Source: Deltaproteobacteria bacterium
GTDB taxonomy: Bacteria; Desulfobacterota; Desulfobulbia; Desulfobulbales; Desulfurivibrionaceae
NCBI GenBank assembly: GCA_013349295.1
Contig: DUZW01000031.1
Coordinates: forward strand, 1 to 36,712
DNA length: 36,712 nt
Reading direction: 5' to 3'
Shown piece after piece: positions 8,901 through 17,002 of the stretch. Made by a program: the position numbers and the translations under genes. How positions within the stretch are numbered: position 1 is the first letter of the stretch; each line of letters opens with the position of its first letter. A model generated the notes under the pieces. The model was not told where the DNA came from, did not search any database, and saw only the letters and a list, made by a program, of their open reading frames with translations.

Positions 8901-9699
8901 TACGATTCATCCCCAGTGGCGGTTCTCCGCCCTCATAAGCAATGGACACCTCTGCTGCCTTGACACCACCGGGGAATGGTTTTCCACCCCGGAGCTCGGC
9001 ACAAACCATTTTTCCCTGCGCAGTGCCTGCCCCACCTCGCCACGCTTTGAAACCGTACTGCCCTGTCTTGGTTACCCGCAGGACATCATTGAAGGAGAAG
9101 TTTCTTTGACCGGCAGCCTGGCGGGGGGATTGGACCACTGGCAGGATGGGAATCTACAGATAGAATCCCATCAGGGGCGAATTCTGCGCATGAAACTTCT
9201 TTCGAAAATTTTCAGTGTCGTCAACATCACGGATCTTTTCAGCATGATCCAGGAGGGAGATGGGCCGACAAAGTCCACCAAGGGATTTCCCTATACGGAT
9301 CTTCTCTTCAAGGCCCATGTGAAGGACAACGAAATGATCATCGACGAAGCGGTGGTGCGCGGAGAAGGACTCAACCTCTTTGCCAGGGGCAAGATGAATC
9401 TCAGCACCTTTGACCTGGATGTCGTGGTCATGATCTCCCCGTTTAAAACCCTTGACGCCATTGTCAGCAAGGTACCCCTGATCGGCAAGATCATCGGCGG
9501 GGAAACAGCCACCCTTATCACCTTTCCGGTGGGGGTGACCGGCAAGGCAAGCGACCCCCGGGTTACACTCCTGCCTCCCAGCGCGGTGGGAGAAGGGTTG
9601 GTGAATATGATCAAAAGAACACTGCTTCTGCCGTTTTATATTTTTTCCCCGATGTTACCCGATGCGGCCCCGGAGCCGGAGCCGGAAAAGACGCCGTAA
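5962..9699 (+). CDS. AsmA-like/YhdP-type envelope protein
   Basis: This 1245-residue protein is anchored by one N-terminal membrane segment (about 11-35, RIILACAVFVLLGVIG) and is otherwise periplasmic. The N-terminal region matches AsmA-family openings (LQTDRLQWVWLPLPHLKLG). A long beta-rich middle follows. The C-terminal 200 residues carry the AsmA-like module: GRILRMKLLSKIFSVVNITDLF, GEGLNLFARGKMNLSTFDLDV and KVPLIGKIIGG followed by FPVGVTGKASDP. Large proteins of this group are thought to bridge inner and outer membranes and carry phospholipid; that role here is inferred from the family. It stands alone. The start has no visible Shine-Dalgarno, and a 6-bp GC-only hairpin sits about 16 bases upstream, where one would be. 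Confidence 0.88.
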   Translation: MNLPRISNLRLRTRIILACAVFVLLGVIGPALLLEHLIDLEALKTRMCAQVNAKLEGDLQTDRLQWVWLPLPHLKLGNTRFTSEETALVVPMAKVYPDWASLWHGQIRIGKVLLLNPEIKIKRFPAALSESPDTELAGLNVVIRNGSLQVAANNQWTALQSKDFSMTGLNGSVAVTLAAVDFDLSGKPAAGERLAVSGKYLRDNESYRFKFACRKFNLHEAFHSFAQGTLVPGDSPLNLTGTLDGRGLEIISGKIQGDSPCFLAYPKDKKILLNCGVVDLTFAKDGDDLRLTLNEFEMLEPGLKLAGTVRRSPGRTANSAPVWEIDLTGEQLDMTRIRAAVLAVWGENEIVKEVGKIVQGGTVGKAGYSFHGTAADLEYVRNMHITAEDIDAAVMIPEGELLLTEAKGKIQIENGLLIVDADQARMGNSRGKNGRLILGLPDDDFTFKLDVDLDADLAELPGVLGRLVDHQPFLTELARFSGVSGRATGHLHLGDHLKDFQVALKVATMQGKGRYAPLAWDFAVDGGEMTIAPPLVQWRNVRGAYGPHVVKKTAGQVRWPDDIHLAITQLDAVLSAKELEKEDLSYFKEISGVLHENITGADGRIELRNTTISGKTSEPKQWQAAADVFVQNLNLETPFFPEPIRIKQGKSHFSTKDITISEATGSIFGDSFTLGASLSHQTFSALRGKISLKGKVGQGLGQWLKEKHLIAPSLFPQLPCQVESLLIDLQEGKTYAKGVIRSEGAIFNPPKVDFSLEFTKEDPLKMAAHIYGGKEEATITLDFLDNTRETFLFSWKGELSKQTVDQLLDRKNLLQGRIAGDFQLHLPHDPNKVAFSGELEATDLRLFLDEEAERFLDIRELRLAGVGKDLKVRRLACAFNDREAVVVNGLVSRVADGLELKLDLASQALSRKTLLDFQESLKRIRDRTGKPAAPEDSPQAPPWNITGTVAFAVDEFTSGYKPGESAGSAGLLWQPLKGTITIHPQWRFSALISNGHLCCLDTTGEWFSTPELGTNHFSLRSACPTSPRFETVLPCLGYPQDIIEGEVSLTGSLAGGLDHWQDGNLQIESHQGRILRMKLLSKIFSVVNITDLFSMIQEGDGPTKSTKGFPYTDLLFKAHVKDNEMIIDEAVVRGEGLNLFARGKMNLSTFDLDVVVMISPFKTLDAIVSKVPLIGKIIGGETATLITFPVGVTGKASDPRVTLLPPSAVGEGLVNMIKRTLLLPFYIFSPMLPDAAPEPEPEKTP

Positions 9700-9727
9700 T
9701 CACCGACAGTGTCAGGGGGGGCTGCCC

Positions 9728-10168
9728 CTAGCCTAAACGGATAAGTCTTTTAAGCCAGCCGCCTTCTCCGGCGCTTTTTTGTTCGGCATGAAAGACATGC
9801 AGCCTTGCAATGTTGGAGTCTTCGGGGGGAACAAGAAATTCCATTCCGATCTCAAAATGCCTGGTCGGTTCGGAAAGAATATGGTCGAACCAAACAGGAC
9901 GGGCGGGAATCACAAGCCTGTCTTCCTCGGCTCCATCAATTATTTCAAGATGGATGACCTTGGCGGAATCGTCACTACAGGTATAAAAGAGATGGTGGTT
10001 GCCGGTGCGGATGTGGGGGACGGACAGTCGGGCTCCGTAGAGCGAGATGTCCAGCAAGTCTCCCGGAACGGGGTCGGCGAGATCCAGCCTGTTTTTGGTA
10101 TCGCGCAGGATGAGCGTGACCGCCATGCTGACGTTGAATCGTGTTGCCCGACGATGTTCTTGGCCCAT
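9728..10168 (-). CDS. PilZ domain c-di-GMP receptor
   Basis: This 146-residue protein is a single PilZ domain. Both c-di-GMP contact motifs are intact: RxxxR at Arg6-Arg10 (RRATR) and DxSxxG at Asp40-Gly45 (DISLYG). Stand-alone PilZ proteins relay c-di-GMP levels to motility, pili or polysaccharide machinery by protein contact. GAGGG lies 9 bases before the ATG. The neighbour upstream on the same strand is the TPR protein, 151 bases away, with a strong palindrome in between, so the two may be separately controlled. The target is not deducible from the context. Confidence 0.9.
   Translation of the reverse strand: MGQEHRRATRFNVSMAVTLILRDTKNRLDLADPVPGDLLDISLYGARLSVPHIRTGNHHLFYTCSDDSAKVIHLEIIDGAEEDRLVIPARPVWFDHILSEPTRHFEIGMEFLVPPEDSNIARLHVFHAEQKSAGEGGWLKRLIRLG
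9760..9780 (+). terminator. weak terminator candidate for the AsmA-like gene
   Basis: A short stem CGCC/GGCG (9760-9763 with 9770-9773) is followed by C and six T residues, on the strand of the AsmA-like gene and 60 bases after its stop. It lies inside the 3' coding end of the convergent PilZ gene. Four base pairs is marginal. Confidence 0.3.
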
Positions 10169-10231
10169 GCAGATTCGCCCTCAGCGGGGAGTACCCCCCA
10201 TGCCGCGTAATGCCTCCCCTCATCCTCCTGG

Positions 10232-10268
10232 ATCAATCTGTTACAGGATATTCCTGTAACAGATTGAT
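10232..10268. repeat. perfect 17-bp palindrome, operator or hairpin
   Basis: ATCAATCTGTTACAGGA is followed by TAT and then its exact reverse complement, giving 17-bp arms with a 3-base centre. It lies 63 bases upstream of the PilZ start and 51 bases past the TPR stop. Neither strand has a T-run after it, so a simple intrinsic terminator is unlikely. The core TGTTACAGGA-TAT-TCCTGTAACA looks like a repressor operator, but I do not recognise the regulator. Confidence 0.8.
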
Positions 10269-10319
10269 GTCAAAGAAAATTTTACCAAGTACCAATACGG
10301 GCTCCCGCAATAAAACCTG

Positions 10320-10943
10320 TCAGTTCATTTTCTTGTCCTGTATTTCCTTCAAAATCTCACTGACCAGCTGACCGTTGGGCGCAGTGGCCATGGGGTTGAG
10401 GCTGACCAACTCCTCCCAGGCGGTAATGGCTCCCGGCTTATCCTTGAGATCGTAAAGCAGAACAACCCCTTTGTTGAACCGGGCTGTTTCATGTTTGCCG
10501 TTTACCTGAATCGCCCGCTCAAAGGTGGCCACGGCCTGCTGCGGATTGCCCGCCCGCCGGTACATCACTCCGAGGTCGGTGAGCACATCGGCATTATTCG
10601 GGGCCAGGGCCAAGGATTTATTGTAGGCGGTGATCGCCTTGTCCGCCTGGTCGGAATCAAAGTACAGATGGCCAAGATTGGTCCAGGCCGCAACGTTGTC
10701 AGGGTTTTTCTGCACCTCAAGCTCAAGCTGCAACAATTGCTGAGCCTGCTCGGCGGTGAGTTTCCCGGTCTGGGGTACCGGCTGGCCCCCGGTAACATTG
10801 GCGGCTCCCCCGCCTGCCGGGGTTTTGTAGATACTGAAGACGATCCCGGAGAGAAAGCCGATGATCAGGCAACAGAGCCCGACAAGAAGTACGGTTTCTT
10901 TTTTAAAAGCACCAGCTGGTGATTGCTCTGGTTGTGATCCCAT
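10320..10943 (-). CDS. membrane-anchored TPR protein
   Basis: This 207-residue protein has one N-terminal membrane segment (about 18-40, VLLVGLCCLIIGFLSGIVFSIY), a proline/glycine linker, and at least three tetratricopeptide units from about 75 on. Typical helices are AAWTNLGHLYFDSDQADKAI, ADVLTDLGVMYRRAGNPQQA and ARFNKGVVLLYDLKDKPGAI. The single anchor plus TPR solenoid suggests a scaffold for an envelope complex, but no partner can be named. GGAGG lies 9 bases before the ATG. The PilZ gene follows on the same strand. Confidence 0.85.
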   Translation of the reverse strand: MGSQPEQSPAGAFKKETVLLVGLCCLIIGFLSGIVFSIYKTPAGGGAANVTGGQPVPQTGKLTAEQAQQLLQLELEVQKNPDNVAAWTNLGHLYFDSDQADKAITAYNKSLALAPNNADVLTDLGVMYRRAGNPQQAVATFERAIQVNGKHETARFNKGVVLLYDLKDKPGAITAWEELVSLNPMATAPNGQLVSEILKEIQDKKMN

Positions 10944-11027
10944 GCCGTAAAGCCTCCTTCCTTGATTTGGATTAAATAAGACGACGAGGTTAAACCGTTA
11001 CGCACAACTGACAAGTAACTTGTTTTC

Positions 11028-11133
11028 GTAACTATTCAGCAGTACCGCATCTGCGTTGTTATCAGCCGGCTCATGGGCACCAGCACACTTCGCCGGCTTC
11101 TGCCTAGCAGCTACGGCACTGCTGGATAGTTAC
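11028..11133. repeat. inverted-repeat element A (non-autonomous, MITE- or REP-like)
   Basis: The outer arms GTAACTATTCAGCAGT (11028-11043) and ACTGCTGGATAGTTAC (11118-11133) are reverse complements at 15 of 16 positions. Inside, AGCCGGC (11064-11070) pairs with GCCGGCT (11092-11098), so the whole 106 bases can fold as a long hairpin. A further half-arm, GCCGGATAGTTA, occurs at 11168-11179. The right arm resembles one arm of the hairpin at 31898-31969. No coding sequence is credible here. This element and the terminator at 11228-11269 account for most of the 352-base gap 10944-11295. Confidence 0.7.
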
Positions 11134-11227
11134 TGTTTGGGTTGTTTTTGTTCATTTCCGACCTTGAGCCGGATAGTTATCTGTTTTCTACAATTACTCA
11201 ACTCGCAGGGTGAGCATGTCGAACAAA

Positions 11228-11269
11228 AATTGTTAAGCCCTGCCACGCTTATCTGACACGCGGGGCAGG
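11228..11269 (-). terminator. intrinsic terminator of the yhaO-yhaN operon
   Basis: On the minus strand, CCTGCCCCGC pairs with GCGTGGCAGG (9 of 10 pairs, loop of 11 bases), and GCTTAACAATTTTTG follows. It lies 27 bases past the stop of the YhaN-like gene, the usual place for a rho-independent terminator. Confidence 0.65.
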
Positions 11270-11295
11270 ATAAATGTTCCTGAAAAATTATTTCG

Positions 11296-14200
11296 TTATG
11301 CCCCCAGTTCATGCACTTGAAGTTGGGAGACTGCGGCCTGTCGGAGTGCTTCTTCAACGATCCGGCGGTGATGGGTGAAAAGGATGACCTGTGTTTTGGC
11401 GGCCAGGCCCCCCAGAATTTTCAGGGCGGCCCGGGAGCGGGCATCATCGGCGTTCACCAGGATATCATCAAGAATAAAGGGCATGGGCTCATGCCGGCCG
11501 GCAAGACGCCATTCCAAAGAGGCCAGACGCAGGGCAAGATACAGTTGATCGCGGGTGCCGGAACTCATCCTTTCCACCAAAACCCTGGCGCCGTTTGGCC
11601 TTACCCCGACCAATACCGGCTCCCCCTGATCATTTTCATCGGTAAGCAGTCCGGAAAAGGAACCAAGGGTGAGTTCGCTGAAATACCGGGAGGTGATGGT
11701 CAGCACCGGGGTTTGGTTTTCGCTGCGGAACCGCTCGATCTCACTTTTCAGGACATATCCTGCCACCTTGAGCTGGATATAACGCTCCGACAGCCGTCGG
11801 AGCCTGGCCAGCAGCCGCGCCCCCTGCTCCGCCGCTTCGGCGGCCTTGGCATTGCCGTCCATCTGCCGGAGCCGGGTTCTTTTTTCTCCGATAAGTTCGG
11901 AAAGATGCTTGCCTTCCGGGGCCAGTTCCTGCTCGATTTCCTGACTCAGCCGTGCGATTTCGGCAGGGAGTTCATCCGGATCGATCTTCCCTGCCTGGGC
12001 CTCAAGCTCGGCAAGGGAAAGACCGCCCGCGCCTTCGATCAGGGTATTCTCGGTCTGCAAGAGGCGATCCGCAAGGCTCCGGTATTGGGCCGAGCGTTTC
12101 TCCGCCGTCTCCAGCTCCTCCGGCAAAACCCTTCCGGCCAGACGGCAAAGTTCCGCCAGGCGATGCTCAAGATCTTCACGTTCCCCGGCCAGGAGGCGCG
12201 CCATCTCTGCCGCCTCTTCCACTTCCTTGAGATGCTGGGTCCGCAGGGTTATATCCTTCCTGGCCTTTTTGAGAAGATCCTTGAGCTGCGCCACGATCTG
12301 TCCGGCCGGTTGGCCCATGAGCCCGGGGGCGATTTTTTGCGCCAGGGCCTGGGAGGCCTCCTCGAATCGACTGGTGTCACGGGTCATGCCATCGATACGC
12401 TTTTGAAGATCCTCCGCCTCTTTCAGCTTGGCAAAACAGCTGTGCAGATTATCCAGAAGATCCCCTGCCTCGGCGGGATGGATTTCCCGTTCGCCCCCAA
12501 GATCGGCAACCACCTCCCGCCATTCCAGGCGCCAAGCCGACATGTCTTGGGAAAATCCAGCCTGCTTCCCCTTCATCAGAACGGCTTCCCTCTGAAGATC
12601 CGACCTTTTCTCAAGAAGTCGTCGACGCTTGTCCTCGAGCGCCGAGAGGTGCGAAAGGAGTGTCTCTCCATGAAGAAGCAGGGGGTCGAGTTCATCGGTC
12701 TCTGCGGGAATCTCTTCGGAAAGCGCCTCAAGCGCTCTGGTTAAAGCAATTTTCAGCTCCTGACGCTCACCGCTCTTTCGTGCCAGTTCACGCTCATTGC
12801 TCTGAAGCTCGTCCGCACTATGCCTTAGAGCTGCGGCCTCTCCGAGCCAGGCCAGCATCTCCTGCGGGGCCAGGGGGGTGACTGCGCACAGCTGCCATAG
12901 CGTGCGCCACTCCGTGTCCAGGGCTGTGAAGGCAAGATTGTTTCGGGTCGCATCCTTCTCCAGGTCGGCCAGGGCTTCGTTCAGGCTCTGCTGCTCTGTC
13001 CGCAGGGCCGCGAAGGCCTGGACCCGATCAGCCTCGTGGCGAAGGCGATCCGCCACGGTATCCGCCAGGGCCACCTTTTTTTCATAGGCCTCGGGCAAAG
13101 GCAAATCCTTCCCGAATGCGACATCTTCCCCGGCAAGGTCTTCGCCCGCCAACCACTGGCGACGGAGAAGCTCCCAACCCCGATCGCGCTGGTTTCGGAT
13201 CAAGACAAGCTCTTCCTCCGTCGGCGTGCTCCCGGAGGTTTCATGCCGACGGATATCGGCTTGCACCTTGGCCAGGTTTTTGAGCAGTCGTTCCCTTTCC
13301 TTGTGGATATCCCGCTGCCGCATTTCATGGACCTGAAAAGCCGACTCGTATTTCCGCACTGTTTCAACCAGGGGCAGGCGCAGGGAGAGAAACTGTTCGA
13401 GACCGCCGGACCAGAGGGCAAGCCGGTCCACGGTCTGCATGCAGGTTCGCTTTTTCTCCTCAACCTGCCTCGCCTTGGCAGCCAGATCCTCATCGATTGC
13501 TCCACCCTTTCTGGCAATGCGGCAGGCCTGGTTCAAGCCCGCTGCGTCCCTGGCCTGTGGCAACAGGGCGAGCTCCCCCTCGATTTCCCCGATCTCCCGC
13601 TGGATATCCCGCAGGTCCTTCTCCGTCTGGGCAAGCCCCTGTTGCAATCCTTCATGCCGGGTGGCCAGATGTCCAATGATTTTTCTGCGGCCGGAAACAG
13701 GCCGCAGATGTTCCACCTGGTCCAGGGAGATATCCTGCCGCACCATTCTCAAAAACTCCGCGGCCTCGCGTTTAGAACTGATCCGCATCCCCTCGCGCTT
13801 GGGCAGGTCCTCCCTCGCCGTGTTGTACCCGCCCAACCGCTGGTGCAGATCCTCAATGGCTTCCTCCGCATCGAGCACCATCTGATAGGGCGAGGGTTCA
13901 ATCATTTTCTCGCGTTGTGCATGTTTCAAGGCAAGATCCGCTTCCCTGCGCGTCAGGGAATGGAGCGCTCTCTCACATTCCTGGCGTCGGGTGGAAAAAT
14001 CATCCGGCACCACCACAACCTCGCCTAAATCAGCAAGTTGCCGGCGGAGCACATTGCGCAGGGCAAGCTGGGGAAGCAGCAGCAGGATGCGTTCCAGCTG
14101 CCGCCGCCGTTTGTCTTTTTCTCCATGCCTGGCTTCGATGGCCCGCAGACTTTTTTGCGCTTCCGCCAACCCGTTATTGAGTTCGTGCCAATCCCGGCTG

Positions 14201-14793
14201 GACAGGGTGGCCTCCCGCACGATCTTCTGCGTATCCTTGTAGGCGGCAACGGCTTCATTGATCTCCCGCTTGCCGCGCGCCAAAAACAAGACATCGGCCT
14301 CGCTTTCAAGCCCGGCGAGAACCCCCCGCAAGGAGGAAATTCCGGCCCCCGCGGAAAACAGGGCCTGGCCGACCTCCCCTTTCTGGGCCAGGATATCCTC
14401 CCCGCCCCGGATAAGATCCTCATGGCTCAGGCCATGGAGCGATTCAAAAACCGCCTGCTCGGCTATGGGCAGAAAGGCGGCAAGCGCAGCTGTCTCAAGG
14501 GGGTTGCCTTCCGGGTCAAGAATATCGGCCTTTCTCTTCTTGCGTCGGTAAAAGGCGAGTTCCCGGCCATCTTCCGACTCCAAGCATCCGCCCACCAGCA
14601 ATTGCTCGTTGGCGTGAAGGAAATTATCATGGGTTCTCTCCGGAAAACCGAAAAGCCAGGCCTTCAGCGCCCTGAGAGTACTGCTTTTCCCTGCCTCGTT
14701 GGGGCCATGCACGATGTGCAGGCCGGGGCCGAACTCCAGGGTGCGGTCGGTGAAAGGGCCAAAGGCCTTGAGCTCCAGTCTGGTGATCCTCAC
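11296..14793 (-). CDS. YhaN-like SMC-type ATPase
   Basis: This 1165-residue Rad50/SMC-like protein of the YhaN group (AAA_27) has its Walker A near the N terminus (GPNEAGKSS, about 30-38). The centre is long, charged and coiled-coil. The C terminus has the ABC signature region (VERMSSGTRDQLYLALRLASLEW), Walker B (MPFILDDILVNAD) and a switch His (QVILFTHHRR). With the YhaO-like phosphoesterase it should form an Mre11-Rad50-like complex acting on DNA ends or structures. The start is GTG, overlapping the stop of that gene (GTGA), which implies coupling. A terminator lies just downstream. Confidence 0.9.
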   Translation of the reverse strand: MRITRLELKAFGPFTDRTLEFGPGLHIVHGPNEAGKSSTLRALKAWLFGFPERTHDNFLHANEQLLVGGCLESEDGRELAFYRRKKRKADILDPEGNPLETAALAAFLPIAEQAVFESLHGLSHEDLIRGGEDILAQKGEVGQALFSAGAGISSLRGVLAGLESEADVLFLARGKREINEAVAAYKDTQKIVREATLSSRDWHELNNGLAEAQKSLRAIEARHGEKDKRRRQLERILLLLPQLALRNVLRRQLADLGEVVVVPDDFSTRRQECERALHSLTRREADLALKHAQREKMIEPSPYQMVLDAEEAIEDLHQRLGGYNTAREDLPKREGMRISSKREAAEFLRMVRQDISLDQVEHLRPVSGRRKIIGHLATRHEGLQQGLAQTEKDLRDIQREIGEIEGELALLPQARDAAGLNQACRIARKGGAIDEDLAAKARQVEEKKRTCMQTVDRLALWSGGLEQFLSLRLPLVETVRKYESAFQVHEMRQRDIHKERERLLKNLAKVQADIRRHETSGSTPTEEELVLIRNQRDRGWELLRRQWLAGEDLAGEDVAFGKDLPLPEAYEKKVALADTVADRLRHEADRVQAFAALRTEQQSLNEALADLEKDATRNNLAFTALDTEWRTLWQLCAVTPLAPQEMLAWLGEAAALRHSADELQSNERELARKSGERQELKIALTRALEALSEEIPAETDELDPLLLHGETLLSHLSALEDKRRRLLEKRSDLQREAVLMKGKQAGFSQDMSAWRLEWREVVADLGGEREIHPAEAGDLLDNLHSCFAKLKEAEDLQKRIDGMTRDTSRFEEASQALAQKIAPGLMGQPAGQIVAQLKDLLKKARKDITLRTQHLKEVEEAAEMARLLAGEREDLEHRLAELCRLAGRVLPEELETAEKRSAQYRSLADRLLQTENTLIEGAGGLSLAELEAQAGKIDPDELPAEIARLSQEIEQELAPEGKHLSELIGEKRTRLRQMDGNAKAAEAAEQGARLLARLRRLSERYIQLKVAGYVLKSEIERFRSENQTPVLTITSRYFSELTLGSFSGLLTDENDQGEPVLVGVRPNGARVLVERMSSGTRDQLYLALRLASLEWRLAGRHEPMPFILDDILVNADDARSRAALKILGGLAAKTQVILFTHHRRIVEEALRQAAVSQLQVHELGA

Positions 14794-16046
14794 CGGCTGC
14801 CCCCCTGCCCCAGCAGTCTGGCGATGAGCATTTCCTTGATCTCTTCGCAGAGATCCTTCGTATCCCCGAGGGCAAATTCGACTTCATGCAGGAGTTCCGG
14901 CGGCAATTTACTCTGCAGCACCCCTATCTCCGGAATCAGCTCCATGAGTGCCTTAGGCTGGAAATTCAGCTGCTCAATGGCCCGGACCAGATCCGCCAAG
15001 GGCGTTTCCGCACCGAGTCCCATTGGCCCCGCATCAAGCGATACGGGTCGTTGGGTGGAAAAAAGCACCTTTTCCAGCCATATTTCGCCGAGACCCACGG
15101 CAAGACCGCGAAATTCCTCGGTCAGGGATGCACAATTACGGTGGAGATCGGCATGGATCGGACATTGCCCAACCAATTGCAACCGAAGCGCCAAGGGCCT
15201 TCCCGCGGCACGACCCTGTTGCGCCTCCATACCCTGTCGGACCGCGTCGACGGCAAGATCCACCGTGGCGCAGTCCGTGAGATCGATCTGACACAAGGAC
15301 CAGCGCAGCACATCAAGATCGCGGTGCTCGACCGAGACGATACGCCCCTCCTCCACCCGTACCAGGGTGGCCCCTTTGGCCCCGGCCTCATGGATATGTC
15401 TGCCTTGGATATTGCCGGGGAAAACGATCCAGGGAGCGTCGGCCACCTCCTCCCGCTTGTGAACGTGGCCAAGGGCCCAGTAATCATAGCCTCTGGCCAA
15501 AAGATCATCAAGAGAACACGGGGCATAGGGTTCATGGCCCTGTCTGCCGGTGAGGGAGGTATGAAGCAAGCCGATGTTCAGATAATGCGGGAGGGCCTGT
15601 GGGAAATTGCGGGCGATATTCTCGGTCAGACCTCTGGAGTGATAGCCCTGGCCATGCACCGCAACCCCGAGTGCTTCGATAATTACGGTCTCGGGTTGTT
15701 TTACGGAAAAGAGATGGGCATTGTCGGGCAGGCAGAGCCCTTTGCTGATCTGGCTTGCCGCGTCGTGGTTGCCCGAGGCCAGGAAGACCCGGATATTTTC
15801 CTTACGCAGCCGGGAAATCCGGTCGAGGAAGAACAGTCCGGTGTTGTAGTCTTTCCAGTCTCCGTCGTAGAGATCGCCGGCCAGCAGGAGAAAGGCGACC
15901 CGCTCCTCAATAGCCAGGTCGACCAGGTTGTCAAACGCCCTTCTCGTTGCCTGGCGAAGTTGATCCACCGGGGCATCGGCATAGCCCTCCAGGCCGCGCA
16001 GCGGGCTGTCGAGATGAATATCAGCGGCATGGAGAAAGGTGAACAT
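14790..16046 (-). CDS. YhaO-like metallophosphoesterase (Mre11/SbcD family)
   Basis: This 418-residue calcineurin-type phosphoesterase carries the five metal-site motifs in order: DIH (Asp9, His11), GDLYD, GNHD, a His in LLHTS, and GHVH. The order and spacing match Mre11/SbcD nucleases. The C-terminal 150 residues are the partner-binding cap region of the YhaO group. It precedes the YhaN-like ATPase with a 4-base overlap and follows the TauE/SafE permease by 3 bases. The predicted role is metal-dependent nuclease in DNA repair. Substrate specificity is not known from sequence. Confidence 0.92.
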   Translation of the reverse strand: MFTFLHAADIHLDSPLRGLEGYADAPVDQLRQATRRAFDNLVDLAIEERVAFLLLAGDLYDGDWKDYNTGLFFLDRISRLRKENIRVFLASGNHDAASQISKGLCLPDNAHLFSVKQPETVIIEALGVAVHGQGYHSRGLTENIARNFPQALPHYLNIGLLHTSLTGRQGHEPYAPCSLDDLLARGYDYWALGHVHKREEVADAPWIVFPGNIQGRHIHEAGAKGATLVRVEEGRIVSVEHRDLDVLRWSLCQIDLTDCATVDLAVDAVRQGMEAQQGRAAGRPLALRLQLVGQCPIHADLHRNCASLTEEFRGLAVGLGEIWLEKVLFSTQRPVSLDAGPMGLGAETPLADLVRAIEQLNFQPKALMELIPEIGVLQSKLPPELLHEVEFALGDTKDLCEEIKEMLIARLLGQGGSR

Positions 16047-16049
16047 GGC

Positions 16050-16805
16050 TTATTTAAGCATGAGCAGGATGGCGGAAAGGATCACCATGACCACCACGAA
16101 TTTTTGGATAAAACCATTGCCCTTGCTGACCGTGACGTGGGAGCCGACAAAGGCGCCCAGCATGCTGCCGCACCCCAGGGCCAGCCCTGGCGCCACCTGC
16201 ACCTTGCCGCCGAACCAGAAGATGGCCAGGGAGACACAGGTGAGCAGGAAGATGACAAAACTCTTGATGGCGTTACCCGCCACCAGATCGTAGCCGGTGA
16301 GGACCGTGGCGGCAATAATCAGAAAACCCACCCCGGCCTGGATAAAGCCGCCATAGAGCCCGATGCCGAAGAAGAGAAGCCAGAGTAAACTCCAACGAGC
16401 AAAGCTGTATTTGCCTTCAGGCCGAGACAGCATGGCGGCCGGCTTGAAAAAGGTGATCAGGGTCATGAGGACCATGAATACGGCCAGATATTTTTTAAAG
16501 GCAGCATCGCTGACAACCATTGCGCCGTAAGTCCCCAGCACACTGCCGAGAACGGCGGGGATGGCGATAATCAGGCTGAAGCGGACCGGGAAAACCCCAT
16601 GGCTGTGCAGCTGCCGGGTCGCGGTGAGGCTTTGCAGAAAAACGCCGATGCGGTTGGTGGCATTGGCCACGGTGGGCGGCAGCCCCATGAAGATGAGCAG
16701 GGGAATGGTGAGAAAGGAGCCGCCTCCGGCCAGGGTATTGATAAAACCGGCCACCCCGCCGCCAAGGACGAGCAGAAAAATATTGAGCACGGAAAAACCC
16801 TGCAT
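16050..16805 (-). CDS. TauE/SafE family membrane permease
   Basis: This integral membrane protein of 251 residues has about seven to eight hydrophobic segments. The N-terminal signature is GGGVAGFINTLAGGGSFLTIPLL, followed by PPTVANATNRIGV; both are typical of TauE/SafE (PF01925) exporters of sulfite, sulfoacetate or related anions. I prefer the ATG at 16805 because GGGAGG lies 5 bases before it; an ATG at 16823 would add six residues but has a poor ribosome site. It is first in an apparent operon with the YhaO- and YhaN-like genes, 3 bases apart. That pairing has no obvious functional logic. Confidence 0.88.
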   Translation of the reverse strand: MQGFSVLNIFLLVLGGGVAGFINTLAGGGSFLTIPLLIFMGLPPTVANATNRIGVFLQSLTATRQLHSHGVFPVRFSLIIAIPAVLGSVLGTYGAMVVSDAAFKKYLAVFMVLMTLITFFKPAAMLSRPEGKYSFARWSLLWLLFFGIGLYGGFIQAGVGFLIIAATVLTGYDLVAGNAIKSFVIFLLTCVSLAIFWFGGKVQVAPGLALGCGSMLGAFVGSHVTVSKGNGFIQKFVVVMVILSAILLMLK

Positions 16806-16928
16806 CCAACCTCCCGATGTCATTGACTTTACTCAGACAGTTTCTCTCTGTACCACAGGGGTGAGCAAGATGCCAGCAAACATTGACTCGCCCCACCGGT
16901 CTCATTTCCGGCGAAATACCCTTTCTTC

Positions 16929-16958
16929 TTGACATGGACCATACCTGGCAGATATCAA
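16929..16958 (+). promoter_or_regulatory. candidate nadC promoter
   Basis: A consensus TTGACA (16929-16934) and TATCAA (16953-16958) are separated by 18 bases, 45 bases upstream of the chosen nadC start. The -35 is perfect; the -10 matches 4 of 6. Confidence 0.4.
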
Positions 16959-17002
16959 GAGGTTTCGTACCGATGAAGACAAAGGCAGTCCTGGGAGATT
17001 TC

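Noticed and set aside
11028..11133. Reading element A as an integron attC site
   Set aside because: The terminal sequences do not fit the RYYYAAC/GTTRRRY core sites, there is no integrase and no cassette array.
11056..11256. A 66-codon cysteine-containing open frame across element A
   Set aside because: It lies inside the inverted repeat and the terminator, has no ribosome site and no protein-like pattern.
11130..11357. A minus-strand 75-codon frame with several cysteines overlapping the end of the YhaN-like gene
   Set aside because: It overlaps a conserved C-terminal motif of a real gene and the downstream terminator; the cysteine pairs are not spaced like a metal site.
14886..16388. A 500-codon open frame antisense to the YhaO-like and TauE/SafE genes
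   Set aside because: Both sense genes are complete families with active-site or membrane motifs; the antisense product resembles nothing and spans two genes.
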